Part shown: piece by piece, positions 52,237-62,597 of the stretch
How positions within the stretch are numbered: position 1 is the stretch's first letter
Layout: every line of letters begins with the position of its first letter
NCBI RefSeq assembly: GCF_000444875.1
Contig: NC_021985.1
Location: 1,798,001-1,862,000 of the forward strand
Direction of reading: 5' to 3'
Origin: Streptomyces collinus Tu 365
Lineage (GTDB): Bacteria; Actinomycetota; Actinomycetes; Streptomycetales; Streptomycetaceae
Length of the DNA: 64,000 nucleotides
The notes under the pieces: generated by a model
The model's input: the letters and a program-made list of their open reading frames with translations, nothing else
What the model was told of the DNA's origin: nothing
Databases searched by the model: none
Position numbers and translations under genes: made by a program

Positions 52237-52301
52237 GCTGAAACCCTAAAACACGGCACTGACAATCGGCGCCGGGCGCCCGGCGGCCCCGCCCCGAACC
52301 G

Positions 52302-52958
52302 TCAGCTGGTCCAGAAGTCCCACCAGCGGGTGAGGACCAGCATGCCGATGATCCCGACGTGCAGGACCGGCAGCACCCAGGTGAACTCGCCGAAGAACGA
52401 CTTCAGCCAGTGCGGGGCGGCCAGGAAGTCGTTGCGGACGTTGAACGAGGTGACGTACCAGAACATGGTGATCGTGGCGACCCAGGCCAGCGAGCACCAC
52501 AGGCAGAGCGCGTTGATCCGGTACAGGGACTGGAACTGCAGCCAGGTGCAGAAGGCGACGCCGAAGAGCGTGCCGAAGTTGAAGGTCAGCCAGTACCAGC
52601 GGGGGAAGCGGGCGCGGGCCAGCAGGCTCATGCCGACGCAGACGACGACGCCGTAGCAGACCAGGCCGAGCATCGGGTTCGGGAAGCCGAACGCCGCGGC
52701 CTGCTTGCTCTCCATGACGCTGCCGCAGGAGACGACCGGGTTCAGGCTGCACCCGGGGGTGAAGGACTTGCCCGCGACCTTCGCCTCGAGGATCTTGAAC
52801 TTGTCGAGCGTGATGACCCAGGCGGCGAGCAGTCCGGCCGCGCCGGTGATCACCAGCAGCAGCGCGAAGGCACGGCTGCCGCCCGCCGTGCGCGGCCCCT
52901 CGGCGGCACGCTCGGGACCGGGCTGGGTGGAGACGTCCTTGACTGTCGTCTTGCTCAT
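52302..52958 (-). CDS. vitamin K epoxide reductase (VKOR) family membrane protein
   Basis: A 218-residue membrane protein with about five hydrophobic segments. The four redox cysteines of bacterial VKOR are in place: Cys70 and Cys78 in the loop (PGCSLNPVVSCGS) and the CxxC pair Cys152/Cys155 (NALCLWCS). The family reoxidises DsbA-type thiol oxidases using quinone, making disulfides in exported proteins. No DsbA partner is encoded next to it. ATG start, apparently monocistronic. A small secreted four-cysteine protein at 60.3 kb could be among its indirect clients (speculation). Confidence 0.88.
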   Translation of the reverse strand: MSKTTVKDVSTQPGPERAAEGPRTAGGSRAFALLLVITGAAGLLAAWVITLDKFKILEAKVAGKSFTPGCSLNPVVSCGSVMESKQAAAFGFPNPMLGLVCYGVVVCVGMSLLARARFPRWYWLTFNFGTLFGVAFCTWLQFQSLYRINALCLWCSLAWVATITMFWYVTSFNVRNDFLAAPHWLKSFFGEFTWVLPVLHVGIIGMLVLTRWWDFWTS

Positions 52959-53113
52959 CACGCCGATTCCGTCACTTGAGAGTCGGACCTTCTTCGGGCA
53001 CGGGTCATTCTGCCGCACCCGCGCGGGTGGGCACCGTTCGCTTCCCATAAGGATGTACGTACGACGAGTGCCTTCCGTTCGGTTCCGGACACCGGCCGCA
53101 CGCCGCACGACAA

Positions 53114-53151
53114 GGGCGCCGGAGCCCCCCTGGAGGGAGCGTCCGGCGCCC
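53114..53151 (-). terminator. hisS terminator
   Basis: GGGCGCCGGA (53114-53123) pairs with TCCGGCGCCC (53142-53151), beginning 18 bases past the hisS stop. Confidence 0.78.
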
Positions 53152-53169
53152 ACGCGCGCGTGCGGTCGG

Positions 53170-54432
53170 CTAGCCGAGCCGCGACTCCAGCTCGGCCACG
53201 ATCTCGTTGACGCCGATCGCCGTCTGCTCGCCGGACTCCATGTCCTTGAGCTGCACGACACCCTCGGCGAGGTCGCGTTCGCCGGCCACCAGGGCGTAGC
53301 GGGCCCCGCTGCGGTTCGCGTTCTTCATGGCGCCCTTCAGGCCCTTGCCGCCGTAGGAGAAGTCCGCCGCGATACCGACCTTGCGCAACTCGGTGACCTT
53401 GGCGAACAGCACCCTGCGGGCCTCCTCGCCGAGGGGCACCGCGTACACGCTGGTCGAGGAGGGGAGGTCCAGCTCGACGCCCTCGGCCTCCAGGGCGAGG
53501 ACCGTGCGGTCGACGCCGAGGGCCCAGCCGACGGACGGCAGCGCGGGACCGCCGATCATCTCGGACAGGCCGTCGTAGCGGCCGCCGCCGCCCACGGCGG
53601 ACTGGGAGCCCAGACCGCCGTGCACGAACTCGAACGTGGTGCGGGTGTAGTAGTCCAGGCCGCGCACCAGCTTCGGGTCGTCCTCGAAGGCCACGCCCGC
53701 CGCGCCGATCAGCTCGCGGACCTCCTCGTGGTACGCCTTGCAGGCGTCGCACAGGTAGTCGCGCAGCAGCGGAGCGCCGGTGAGCTGTTTCTGCACCGAC
53801 TCGCGCTTGTCGTCGAGGACCCGCAGCGGGTTGATGTCGACGCGTCGGCGCGTGTCCTCGTCGAGGTCGAGACCGCGCAGGAAGTCCTGCAGCGCGGCCC
53901 GGTACACCGGCCGGCACTCCTTGTCGCCCAGCGAGTTCAGCAGGATGCGGAAGTCGCGCAGGCCCAGAGAGCGGTACGCCTGGTCGGCCAGGATGATCAG
54001 CTCGGCGTCGAGCGCCGGGTCCTCGGCACCGATCGCCTCGGCGCCCACCTGGGAGAAGTGCCGGTAACGGCCCGCCTGCGGCGCCTCGTAGCGGTAGTAG
54101 GAGCCCGAGTACCAGAGCTTCACCGGCAGGTTGCCCTGGCGGTGCAGGCTGGCCTCCAGCGCGGCGCGCAGCACGGAGGCGGTTCCCTCGGGCCGCAGGG
54201 CGAGCTTGTCGCCGCCCTTGGTCTCGAAGGCGTACATCTCCTTGGTGACGATGTCGGTGGACTCGCCGACACCACGCGCGAACAGTTCGACGTTCTCGAA
54301 ACCGGGGGTCTCGATGTAGCCGTAGCCCGAGTTTCGGAGCGGGGTCGCGATCGCCTCGCGGACCGCGAGGAAGACCGCGGAACGGGGCGGGATCAGGTCG
54401 TACGTGCCCTTGGGGGCCTGAAAGGTGCTCAC
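53170..54432 (-). CDS. hisS: histidyl-tRNA synthetase
   Basis: A 420-residue class II synthetase. It opens [25 protein letters not shown], and has motif 2 ([31 protein letters not shown]) and the two histidine-specific motifs [15 protein letters not shown] and [15 protein letters not shown] [17 protein letters not shown]. The C-terminal anticodon-binding domain starts near residue 325. The GTG (VSTFQAP) lies 13 bases after the metallo-hydrolase gene, so the two are probably an operon. Confidence 0.96.
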   Translation of the reverse strand: MSTFQAPKGTYDLIPPRSAVFLAVREAIATPLRNSGYGYIETPGFENVELFARGVGESTDIVTKEMYAFETKGGDKLALRPEGTASVLRAALEASLHRQGNLPVKLWYSGSYYRYEAPQAGRYRHFSQVGAEAIGAEDPALDAELIILADQAYRSLGLRDFRILLNSLGDKECRPVYRAALQDFLRGLDLDEDTRRRVDINPLRVLDDKRESVQKQLTGAPLLRDYLCDACKAYHEEVRELIGAAGVAFEDDPKLVRGLDYYTRTTFEFVHGGLGSQSAVGGGGRYDGLSEMIGGPALPSVGWALGVDRTVLALEAEGVELDLPSSTSVYAVPLGEEARRVLFAKVTELRKVGIAADFSYGGKGLKGAMKNANRSGARYALVAGERDLAEGVVQLKDMESGEQTAIGVNEIVAELESRLG

Positions 54433-54445
54433 GGAAGCTCTCTCG

Positions 54446-55153
54446 TCACATTCCTCGTCGGGGAGCCTCGAAGGCTCCCTGGCCGGCGGCCACCTGCCGC
54501 AGATAGGGGTTGGTGGCGCGCTCCTGGCCGATGGTCGTCTGGGTGCCGTGGCCGGACAGCACCACGGTGGAGTCGTCGAGCGGCAGGCACACGCGGGCCA
54601 GCGACTCGAGCATGTCCTCCATGGAGCCACCCGGCAGATCGGTGCGTCCGACGGAGCCGGCGAACAGCAGATCCCCGGAGAAGAAGATCGGCGGGATGTC
54701 CGCCGCCCCGGGCATCCGGAAGGTCACCGACCCCTTGGTATGGCCCGGCGCGTGCGCGACGGAGAACTCCAGTCCGGCCAGCGCGAGGGTGACGCCGTCG
54801 GTCAGCTCCTTGACGTCGTCGGGCTCCCCCACGGTCAGCTCGCCCATCAGCGGCATGCCGATCGACCGGCCGAGCGCCTTCTCGGGGTCGCTCAGCATGT
54901 ACCGGTCCTCGGGGTGGATCCAGGCGGGTACGTCGTGCGCGCCGCACACGGGGACGACCGAGGCGACGTGGTCGATGTGGCCGTGGGTGAGGACGACGGC
55001 GACGGGCTTGAGCCGATGCTTCCTGAGTGCTTCCTCGACTCCTTGGGCGGCCTGGTGGCCCGGGTCGATGATCACGCACTCCTCACCGGCGGCGGGGGCG
55101 ACGAGATAACAGTTCGTCCCCCAGGCCCCGGCGGGGAACCCGGCAATGAGCAC
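54446..55153 (-). CDS. metallo-beta-lactamase-fold hydrolase (glyoxalase II-like)
   Basis: A 235-residue hydrolase. The metal-binding motif is [16 protein letters not shown] (HxHxDH), with further ligands in [29 protein letters not shown] and [13 protein letters not shown]. The TDLPGG and NPYLR segments place it with the glyoxalase II-like/YcbL group. These cleave thioesters, but the physiological substrate in mycothiol-using actinobacteria is not settled. The GTG ([18 protein letters not shown]) has GAAGGA five bases upstream. It is followed by hisS 13 bases later, a pairing common in actinobacteria. Confidence 0.88.
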   Translation of the reverse strand: MLIAGFPAGAWGTNCYLVAPAAGEECVIIDPGHQAAQGVEEALRKHRLKPVAVVLTHGHIDHVASVVPVCGAHDVPAWIHPEDRYMLSDPEKALGRSIGMPLMGELTVGEPDDVKELTDGVTLALAGLEFSVAHAPGHTKGSVTFRMPGAADIPPIFFSGDLLFAGSVGRTDLPGGSMEDMLESLARVCLPLDDSTVVLSGHGTQTTIGQERATNPYLRQVAAGQGAFEAPRRGM

Positions 55154-55332
55154 GATCGTCCTTCGTTGTGTCGATACGGGAGGTCCCACGGGCGGTCGGC
55201 CCGTGGTCCAGAGCCTACCGGCGCTGCCGTTTCCTCAGCGAACCCATATACGGTACGGGGCTACACGCGGCTGTCGGCTCAGAGGACGCACGCGTACCGG
55301 TCGACACACGACACGCATGAGGAGAGAACCCG

Positions 55333-56160
55333 GTGGTCAGCCAGGAGCAGCGGCGGCGTCAGCTCGCCCGGGAGAAGTTCTTGCGGCAGCAGCAGCGGCG
55401 CACCAGCGCACGGCGCAAGGCGAACGTGCGGAACTCCGTGATCGCGTCGGTGCTGGGCGTGGTCGTGATCGGCAGTGTCGCGCTGTACACGACGGGCGTG
55501 CTGAAGAACGGCGACGACGACAAGAAGACCAACGCCGGCGCCGACGTCACCCCGAGCGCCACGCCGAGCAGCAAGGCGCCGGACCCGTGCGCGAAGCCGG
55601 CCGCGGGCTCGATCGGCAAGCTCCAGTGGAAGAAGGAGCCGGCGATGACGATCGACACGTCGGCGAAGTACACGATGAAGCTCGCGACGACGTGCGGTGA
55701 CATCGGCATCGCGCTGAAGACGTCGGCGGCTCCGCACACCGTCAACTCCTTCGACTTCCTCGCGGCCAAGGGCTTCTTCGACCACACCAAGTGCCACCGT
55801 CTGACGACGAACGGCATCTACGTGCTGCAGTGCGGCGACCCGACGGGCCAGGGCAGCGGCGGCCCGGGCTACACGATCCCGGACGAGAACCTGAAGGACG
55901 CGAGCCTGAAGGGCAACAAGTACCCGGCGGGCACCGTGGCGATGGCCAACACCGGCCAGAAGCACACCGGCGGCAGCCAGTTCTTCCTGGTCTACAAGGA
56001 CAGCCCGCTGCCGCCCAGTTACACCCCGTTCGGCACGATCGACGCGTCCGGCCTCAAGGTGCTGGACAAGATCGCGGCCGCGGGCGAGAACACGGGGGCG
56101 GGCGACGGCGCCCCGAACGCGACGGTCGTCATCAACAAGGCGACGGTCACCAAGTCCTGA
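55333..56160 (+). CDS. membrane-anchored peptidyl-prolyl isomerase (cyclophilin type)
   Basis: A 275-residue protein. Residues 1-33 are a charged cytoplasmic tail (EQRRRQLAREKFLRQQQRRTSARRKANVR), about 34-56 a membrane segment, then a Thr/Ser/Pro linker and a cyclophilin domain from about residue 105 outside. Cyclophilin motifs include APHTVNSFDFLAAKGFFD, GDPTGQGSGGPGYTIPDE, GTVAMANTG and GGSQFFLVY. The usual FHR is CHR, and a second cysteine occurs nearby (LQCGDP), so a disulfide is possible. GTG start with GGAGAG. It should assist folding of exported proteins. Followed by the DUF349 gene on the same strand. Confidence 0.9.
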   Translation: MVSQEQRRRQLAREKFLRQQQRRTSARRKANVRNSVIASVLGVVVIGSVALYTTGVLKNGDDDKKTNAGADVTPSATPSSKAPDPCAKPAAGSIGKLQWKKEPAMTIDTSAKYTMKLATTCGDIGIALKTSAAPHTVNSFDFLAAKGFFDHTKCHRLTTNGIYVLQCGDPTGQGSGGPGYTIPDENLKDASLKGNKYPAGTVAMANTGQKHTGGSQFFLVYKDSPLPPSYTPFGTIDASGLKVLDKIAAAGENTGAGDGAPNATVVINKATVTKS

Positions 56161-56315
56161 CGCCGTCGGCGAGATCACTGCGGCCATCTGCGGAATTTCG
56201 GTCGCGCTGGATGCGGACAGGCAACCCGCCGGTCGCCTATGTTGGCCGTGACGAAACTGTGGACGATGCCCGGGGGCGCTGAGACCCGCCGCAGGCATCA
56301 TGTGGAGGAGGCGCT

Positions 56316-57545
56316 GTGAGCAGCGACCCGTGGGGCCGCGTCGACGAGACGGGGACCGTGTACGTGCGTACGGCCGACGGCGAGCAGGTCGTCGGTTCCT
56401 GGGCGGCCGGCTCCCCTGAGGAGGCGCTTGCCTACTTCGAGCGCAAGTACGAGGGCCTGGTTGTCGAGATCGGCCTCCTCGAGAAGCGAGTGAAGACCAC
56501 CGACCTGTCGGCGAAGGACGCCCAGACCGCGATCGACCACCTGCGCGAGCAGGTGGACGCGCACCACGCGGTCGGCGACCTGGAGGCGCTGAAGACCCGG
56601 CTGGACAAGCTCGTGGCGACGGTCGAGGCGCGGCGCGAGGAGCGCAAGGCACAACGGGCCAAGCAGTCCGACGAGGCCCGCCGGGCCAAGGAGGACCTGG
56701 TCACCGAGGCCGAGCAGCTGGCGCAGTCCGACCAGTGGCGGGCCGCCGGTGAGCGGCTGCGGGCGCTGGTGGACACCTGGAAGGGTCTGCCGCGTCTGGA
56801 CCGCAAGTCCGACGACGAGCTGTGGCACCGGTTCTCGCACGCCCGGTCGGCGTTCTCCAAGCGCCGCAAGGCGCACTTCGCGCAGCTGGACGCGCAGCGC
56901 GAGGAGGCGCGCAAGACCAAGGAGCGGCTGGTCTCGGAGGCCGAGGCGCTGTCCGGTTCGACGGACTGGGGTCCGACGGCGGCGCGCTACCGCGAGCTGA
57001 TGGCGGAGTGGAAGGCCGCGGGCCGTGCCCAGCGCGAGCACGAGGACGACCTGTGGAACCGCTTCCGCGGCGCCCAGGACGTGTTCTTCGCCGCCCGCAG
57101 CGGGGTCTTCGCCGAGCGGGACGCCGAGCAGGCGGAGAACCTCAAGCTCAAGGAGGAGCTGGCCGAGGAGGCCGAGAAGCTCCTGCCGATCTCGGACCTG
57201 AAGGGCACCCGGGCCGCCTTCCGCTCGATCAACGAGCGCTGGGAGGCCATCGGCCACGTCCCGCGGGACGCGCGTCCGAAGGTCGAGGGCCGGATGCACA
57301 CGGTCGAGCGGGCCATCCAGGAGGCCGAGGAGGCCGAGTGGCGCCGGACCAACCCGGAAGCGCGTGCGCGTGCCGAGGGCCTGACCGGACAGCTGCAGGC
57401 CGCGGTCGACAAGCTGCGCGGCCAGATCGAGCAGGCGCGCGCCCAGGGCAACGCGTCCCGGGCCGACAAGCTGGAGCGTGAGCTGGAGGGCCGCCAGGCG
57501 CTCCTGGACCAGGCTCTGAAGGGCCTGCAGGAGTTCGGCGGCTGA
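56316..57545 (+). CDS. DUF349 coiled-coil protein, three repeats
   Basis: A 409-residue, highly charged, almost wholly helical protein. Three DUF349 repeats are recognisable by their W-x-x-A/P...W core: around residues 130-195 (SDQWRAAGERLRALVDTWKGL), 205-275 (STDWGPTAARYRELMAEWKAAG) and 285-345 (ISDLKGTRAAFRSINERWEAIG). The last part is a further coiled coil. The biochemical role of the family is unknown. The next gene on the opposite strand is relA, but a link is only positional. GTG start with GGAGG. It ends at a bidirectional terminator. Confidence 0.85.
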   Translation: MSSDPWGRVDETGTVYVRTADGEQVVGSWAAGSPEEALAYFERKYEGLVVEIGLLEKRVKTTDLSAKDAQTAIDHLREQVDAHHAVGDLEALKTRLDKLVATVEARREERKAQRAKQSDEARRAKEDLVTEAEQLAQSDQWRAAGERLRALVDTWKGLPRLDRKSDDELWHRFSHARSAFSKRRKAHFAQLDAQREEARKTKERLVSEAEALSGSTDWGPTAARYRELMAEWKAAGRAQREHEDDLWNRFRGAQDVFFAARSGVFAERDAEQAENLKLKEELAEEAEKLLPISDLKGTRAAFRSINERWEAIGHVPRDARPKVEGRMHTVERAIQEAEEAEWRRTNPEARARAEGLTGQLQAAVDKLRGQIEQARAQGNASRADKLERELEGRQALLDQALKGLQEFGG

Positions 57546-57563
57546 TCCCTCGCCGACCACGTG

Positions 57564-57594
57564 GAAGGGCCCCGTACGCCGTACGGGGCCCTTC
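57564..57594. terminator. bidirectional terminator between the DUF349 gene and relA
   Basis: GAAGGGCCCCGTAC (57564-57577) pairs perfectly with GTACGGGGCCCTTC (57581-57594) around a three-base loop, followed by TGGTGTT. It serves both convergent genes. Confidence 0.85.
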
Positions 57595-57636
57595 TGGTGT
57601 TCCGGGTGGCTCGGCGGCTCCGTGGCTCCGTGGCTC

Positions 57637-60150
<2,514 letters not shown>

Positions 60151-60245
60151 GAGGACTCCTCGTGCGCGATCCGGGTCCCCGGTCAGGCCCCAGACGTACA
60201 TGGTAGCGAGCCGACGCGCCCGGTGCCGACGAGGCCGTACACAGC

Positions 60246-60280
60246 GGTCGGGGGCCCGCGTGCGCCGCGGGCCCCCGACC
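60246..60280 (-). terminator. terminator of the small secreted-protein gene
   Basis: GGTCGGGGGCCCGCG (60246-60260) pairs perfectly over 15 bases with CGCGGGCCCCCGACC (60266-60280). It isolates this gene from relA downstream. Confidence 0.85.
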
Positions 60281-60330
60281 TCACCTCACCTCAGCATCGC
60301 GTCGGATGCCCGCGGTGATGAGCGGTTACG

Positions 60331-60744
60331 TCACTTCCAGTTGAAGAGCGCCGCGCCCTTCACCTTCATCTCCTTCTCGGCGAGGACGTTCCCCCACGGC
60401 ACCTTGACGCTGCCGGTCTTGCCGCAGCCGGCGTTGTACCACTTCTTCCGGCCGTTGACGAAGCCCTTCACCTGGACGCAGATCGAGCCGCCCCGGTAGA
60501 CCGCCCAGGTGTAACCCATCTTCAGCCCCGGACGCCCGAAGTGGCCGCAGCCGTCGTTGACGGTGCTCCACCGGCCCGGGAGGCTGACTGCCCGGTTCCA
60601 GTCACCGCAGTCGGCCGGTGAGACCTTGGACGTCACGACCGGTGAGGGAGCCGGGCTCGCGCTGGCGGTCGTCGCGCCGGCCGTGAGAGTGGCCGCGGAC
60701 AGAAGCGAGACGACCCCCGTCGCCAGCTTGCCTGACATGTTCAT
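60331..60744 (-). CDS. small secreted protein with four cysteines, unknown function
   Basis: A 137-residue protein. Residues 1-30 form a classical signal peptide (MNMSGKLATGVVSLLSAATL, cleavage likely after TASA). The mature part of about 107 residues has four cysteines (46, 66, 89, 107), many Gly, Trp and Lys residues, and ends KGAALFNWK. It should be basic and disulfide-bonded. I do not recognise a family. The ATG has AGGAGGAG upstream and its own terminator follows. I recall no gene here between relA and apt in S. coelicolor, so it may be a strain-specific insertion. Confidence 0.75.
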   Translation of the reverse strand: MNMSGKLATGVVSLLSAATLTAGATTASASPAPSPVVTSKVSPADCGDWNRAVSLPGRWSTVNDGCGHFGRPGLKMGYTWAVYRGGSICVQVKGFVNGRKKWYNAGCGKTGSVKVPWGNVLAEKEMKVKGAALFNWK

Positions 60745-60875
60745 CGAATCTCCTCCTGTGGTGTGCCTGGTCAGTGGCACACCAAGATCCCATCATGGCA
60801 GGGGCATGACTGGGTACAGAGTTGAGATAGATCTGAGCTACGACTCGTGGACGCACTGTCACCGGCGGCCGTAGG

Positions 60876-60910
60876 CGAAGGGCGCCCGGGATGTCCCCGG
60901 GCGCCCTTCG
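60876..60910 (-). terminator. apt terminator
   Basis: CGAAGGGCGCCCGGG (60876-60890) pairs perfectly over 15 bases with CCCGGGCGCCCTTCG (60896-60910), 39 bases past the apt stop. Confidence 0.88.
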
Positions 60911-60948
60911 TGCCTCATCCGGCTCTGGCTGGCTGCCGGCGGTCCGTC

Positions 60949-61488
60949 TCAGATGGTGAGGAGTGCCTCCAGCGGCGCCCCCGCCAGAGCCGGCTCCAGC
61001 CGGCCGCGACCGCCGAGGAAGGCGAGTTCCATCAGCACCGCGACGCCCGCCACCTCGGCACCGGCCCGGTGTATGAGCCGGATCGCCGCCTCGGCGGTGC
61101 CTCCGGTGGCGAGGACGTCGTCGACGACCAGGATGCGGTCGCCCGAGGTGAGGTCCTCCGCGTGCACCTCGATCTCCGCCGAGCCGTACTCCAGGTCGTA
61201 GGCCTGACGCAGGGTCGCCCCGGGCAGCTTGCCCGCCTTGCGGACCGGGATGAAGCCGAGGCCGGCGTGGACGGCGACCGGGGCGCCCAGGATGAAGCCC
61301 CGGGCCTCCAGGCCGACGATCTTGGTCGCGCCGGTGTCCGCGGCGATCCCGGCGAGCGCGCCGGTCAGGCTCGTGAACGCGTCCGGGTCCGCGAGCAGCG
61401 GGGTGATGTCCTTGAACATCACGCCCGGCTCCGGGTAGTCCGCCACGTCCCGGATGCGGCTGAGGAGCAGCTCCTGGATGTCCGTCAT
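60949..61488 (-). CDS. apt: adenine phosphoribosyltransferase
   Basis: A 179-residue purine-salvage enzyme making AMP from adenine and PRPP. It shows DYPEPGVMFKDITPLLADP, GLEARGFILGAPVA and the PRPP loop ILVVDDVLATGGTAEAAI. Its ATG overlaps the secF stop (ATGA at 61485-61488). The secD-secF-apt-relA order is the classical Streptomyces arrangement; here the extra secreted-protein gene separates apt from relA. Confidence 0.96.
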   Translation of the reverse strand: MTDIQELLLSRIRDVADYPEPGVMFKDITPLLADPDAFTSLTGALAGIAADTGATKIVGLEARGFILGAPVAVHAGLGFIPVRKAGKLPGATLRQAYDLEYGSAEIEVHAEDLTSGDRILVVDDVLATGGTAEAAIRLIHRAGAEVAGVAVLMELAFLGGRGRLEPALAGAPLEALLTI

Positions 61489-62594
61489 CGGCGCTTCCCG
61501 GAGGTCCTGCCCCGGCCCCGGTTGCGGGAGACGGGCTGGTTGCGCGGGCCGACGACGGCGGGTGCGTTGTCGTCGGACTCGTCACCGGCGGTGCCCCGGG
61601 CGTCCGCGAGGTCCTCCCCCACCGCGGCCTGGGCGCGCTTGGCCAGCACCCGCTTGCGCAGGGCCTTCATCGCCGGCTCGCGCTCCTTGAGGTCGGCGAC
61701 GAGCGGGGTGGCGATGAAGATCGAGGAGTAGGCACCGGCCGCGAGGCCGACGAACAGCGACAGCGAGATGTCGTTCAGCGTGCCGGCGCCGAGGAAGCCG
61801 CCGCCGATGAACAGCAGGCCGGCCACCGGCAGCAGGGCGACCACGGTGGTGTTGATGGAACGCACCAGCGTGCCGTTGATCGACTGGTTGGCGATGTCGC
61901 TGTAGGTGAAGCGGGTCTGCTTGGTGATGTCCTTGGTCTGCTCCTTGAGGCTGTCGAAGACGACGACCGTGTCGTAGAGCGAGTAACCGAGGATGGTCAG
62001 CAGACCGATGACCGTGCCGGGCGTGACCTCGAAGCCGACCAGGGCGTAGATGCCGGTCGTGATGGTGATGTCGTGGATGAGCGCGACGAGGGCGGCGATG
62101 GCCATGCGCCACTCGAAGGCGATCGCCAGGTAGATCACCACGAGCACCATGAAGATGCCGAGGCCCTCCCAGGCCTTGTTGGCGATCTGCTCACCCCAGC
62201 TGGGCCCGACCAGGTCGGCGGCCAGCTTCTCCGGGTTGAGCTTCAGGTCCTGGGCCAGCTTCGTCTTGATCTGGTCGGACTTGCCGGTGTCGATGCCGGC
62301 GATCTGGATGCGCAGGCTGCCGTTGCCGAGCTTCTGCACGATCGCCTCGTGGCCGGAGGCGTCCTTCGCGAACACCTCCGCCTGCGCCACCGAGGTGCTC
62401 ATCTTGACCGGCGTGGTGAAGACCGCGCCGCCCTGGAACTCGATGCCCATGTTCAGGCCGCGCACCGCCAGGCCGAGGATGGCCGTGATGGTGATCAGGA
62501 TGGAGACGCCGTACCAGATCTTGCGCTTGCCGACGAAGTCGTAGCTGATCTCGCCACGGTGCAGTCGGGCACCGAGGTTGCCGAGTTTCGACAT
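61485..62594 (-). CDS. secF: protein translocase subunit SecF
   Basis: A 369-residue membrane protein that, with SecD, uses the proton gradient to drive late steps of export. It has six predicted membrane segments: the first around residues 27-46, and a group from about 145 on (GIFMVLVVIYLAIAFEWRMAIAALVALIHDITITTGIYAL). The RND-type motifs are GLNMGIEFQGGAVF, GYSLYDTVVVFD and SINTTVVALLPV. The C-terminal 60 residues are a polar, basic cytoplasmic tail. The start lies three bases after secD. Confidence 0.96.
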   Translation of the reverse strand: MSKLGNLGARLHRGEISYDFVGKRKIWYGVSILITITAILGLAVRGLNMGIEFQGGAVFTTPVKMSTSVAQAEVFAKDASGHEAIVQKLGNGSLRIQIAGIDTGKSDQIKTKLAQDLKLNPEKLAADLVGPSWGEQIANKAWEGLGIFMVLVVIYLAIAFEWRMAIAALVALIHDITITTGIYALVGFEVTPGTVIGLLTILGYSLYDTVVVFDSLKEQTKDITKQTRFTYSDIANQSINGTLVRSINTTVVALLPVAGLLFIGGGFLGAGTLNDISLSLFVGLAAGAYSSIFIATPLVADLKEREPAMKALRKRVLAKRAQAAVGEDLADARGTAGDESDDNAPAVVGPRNQPVSRNRGRGRTSGKRR

Positions 62595-62597
62595 CGC

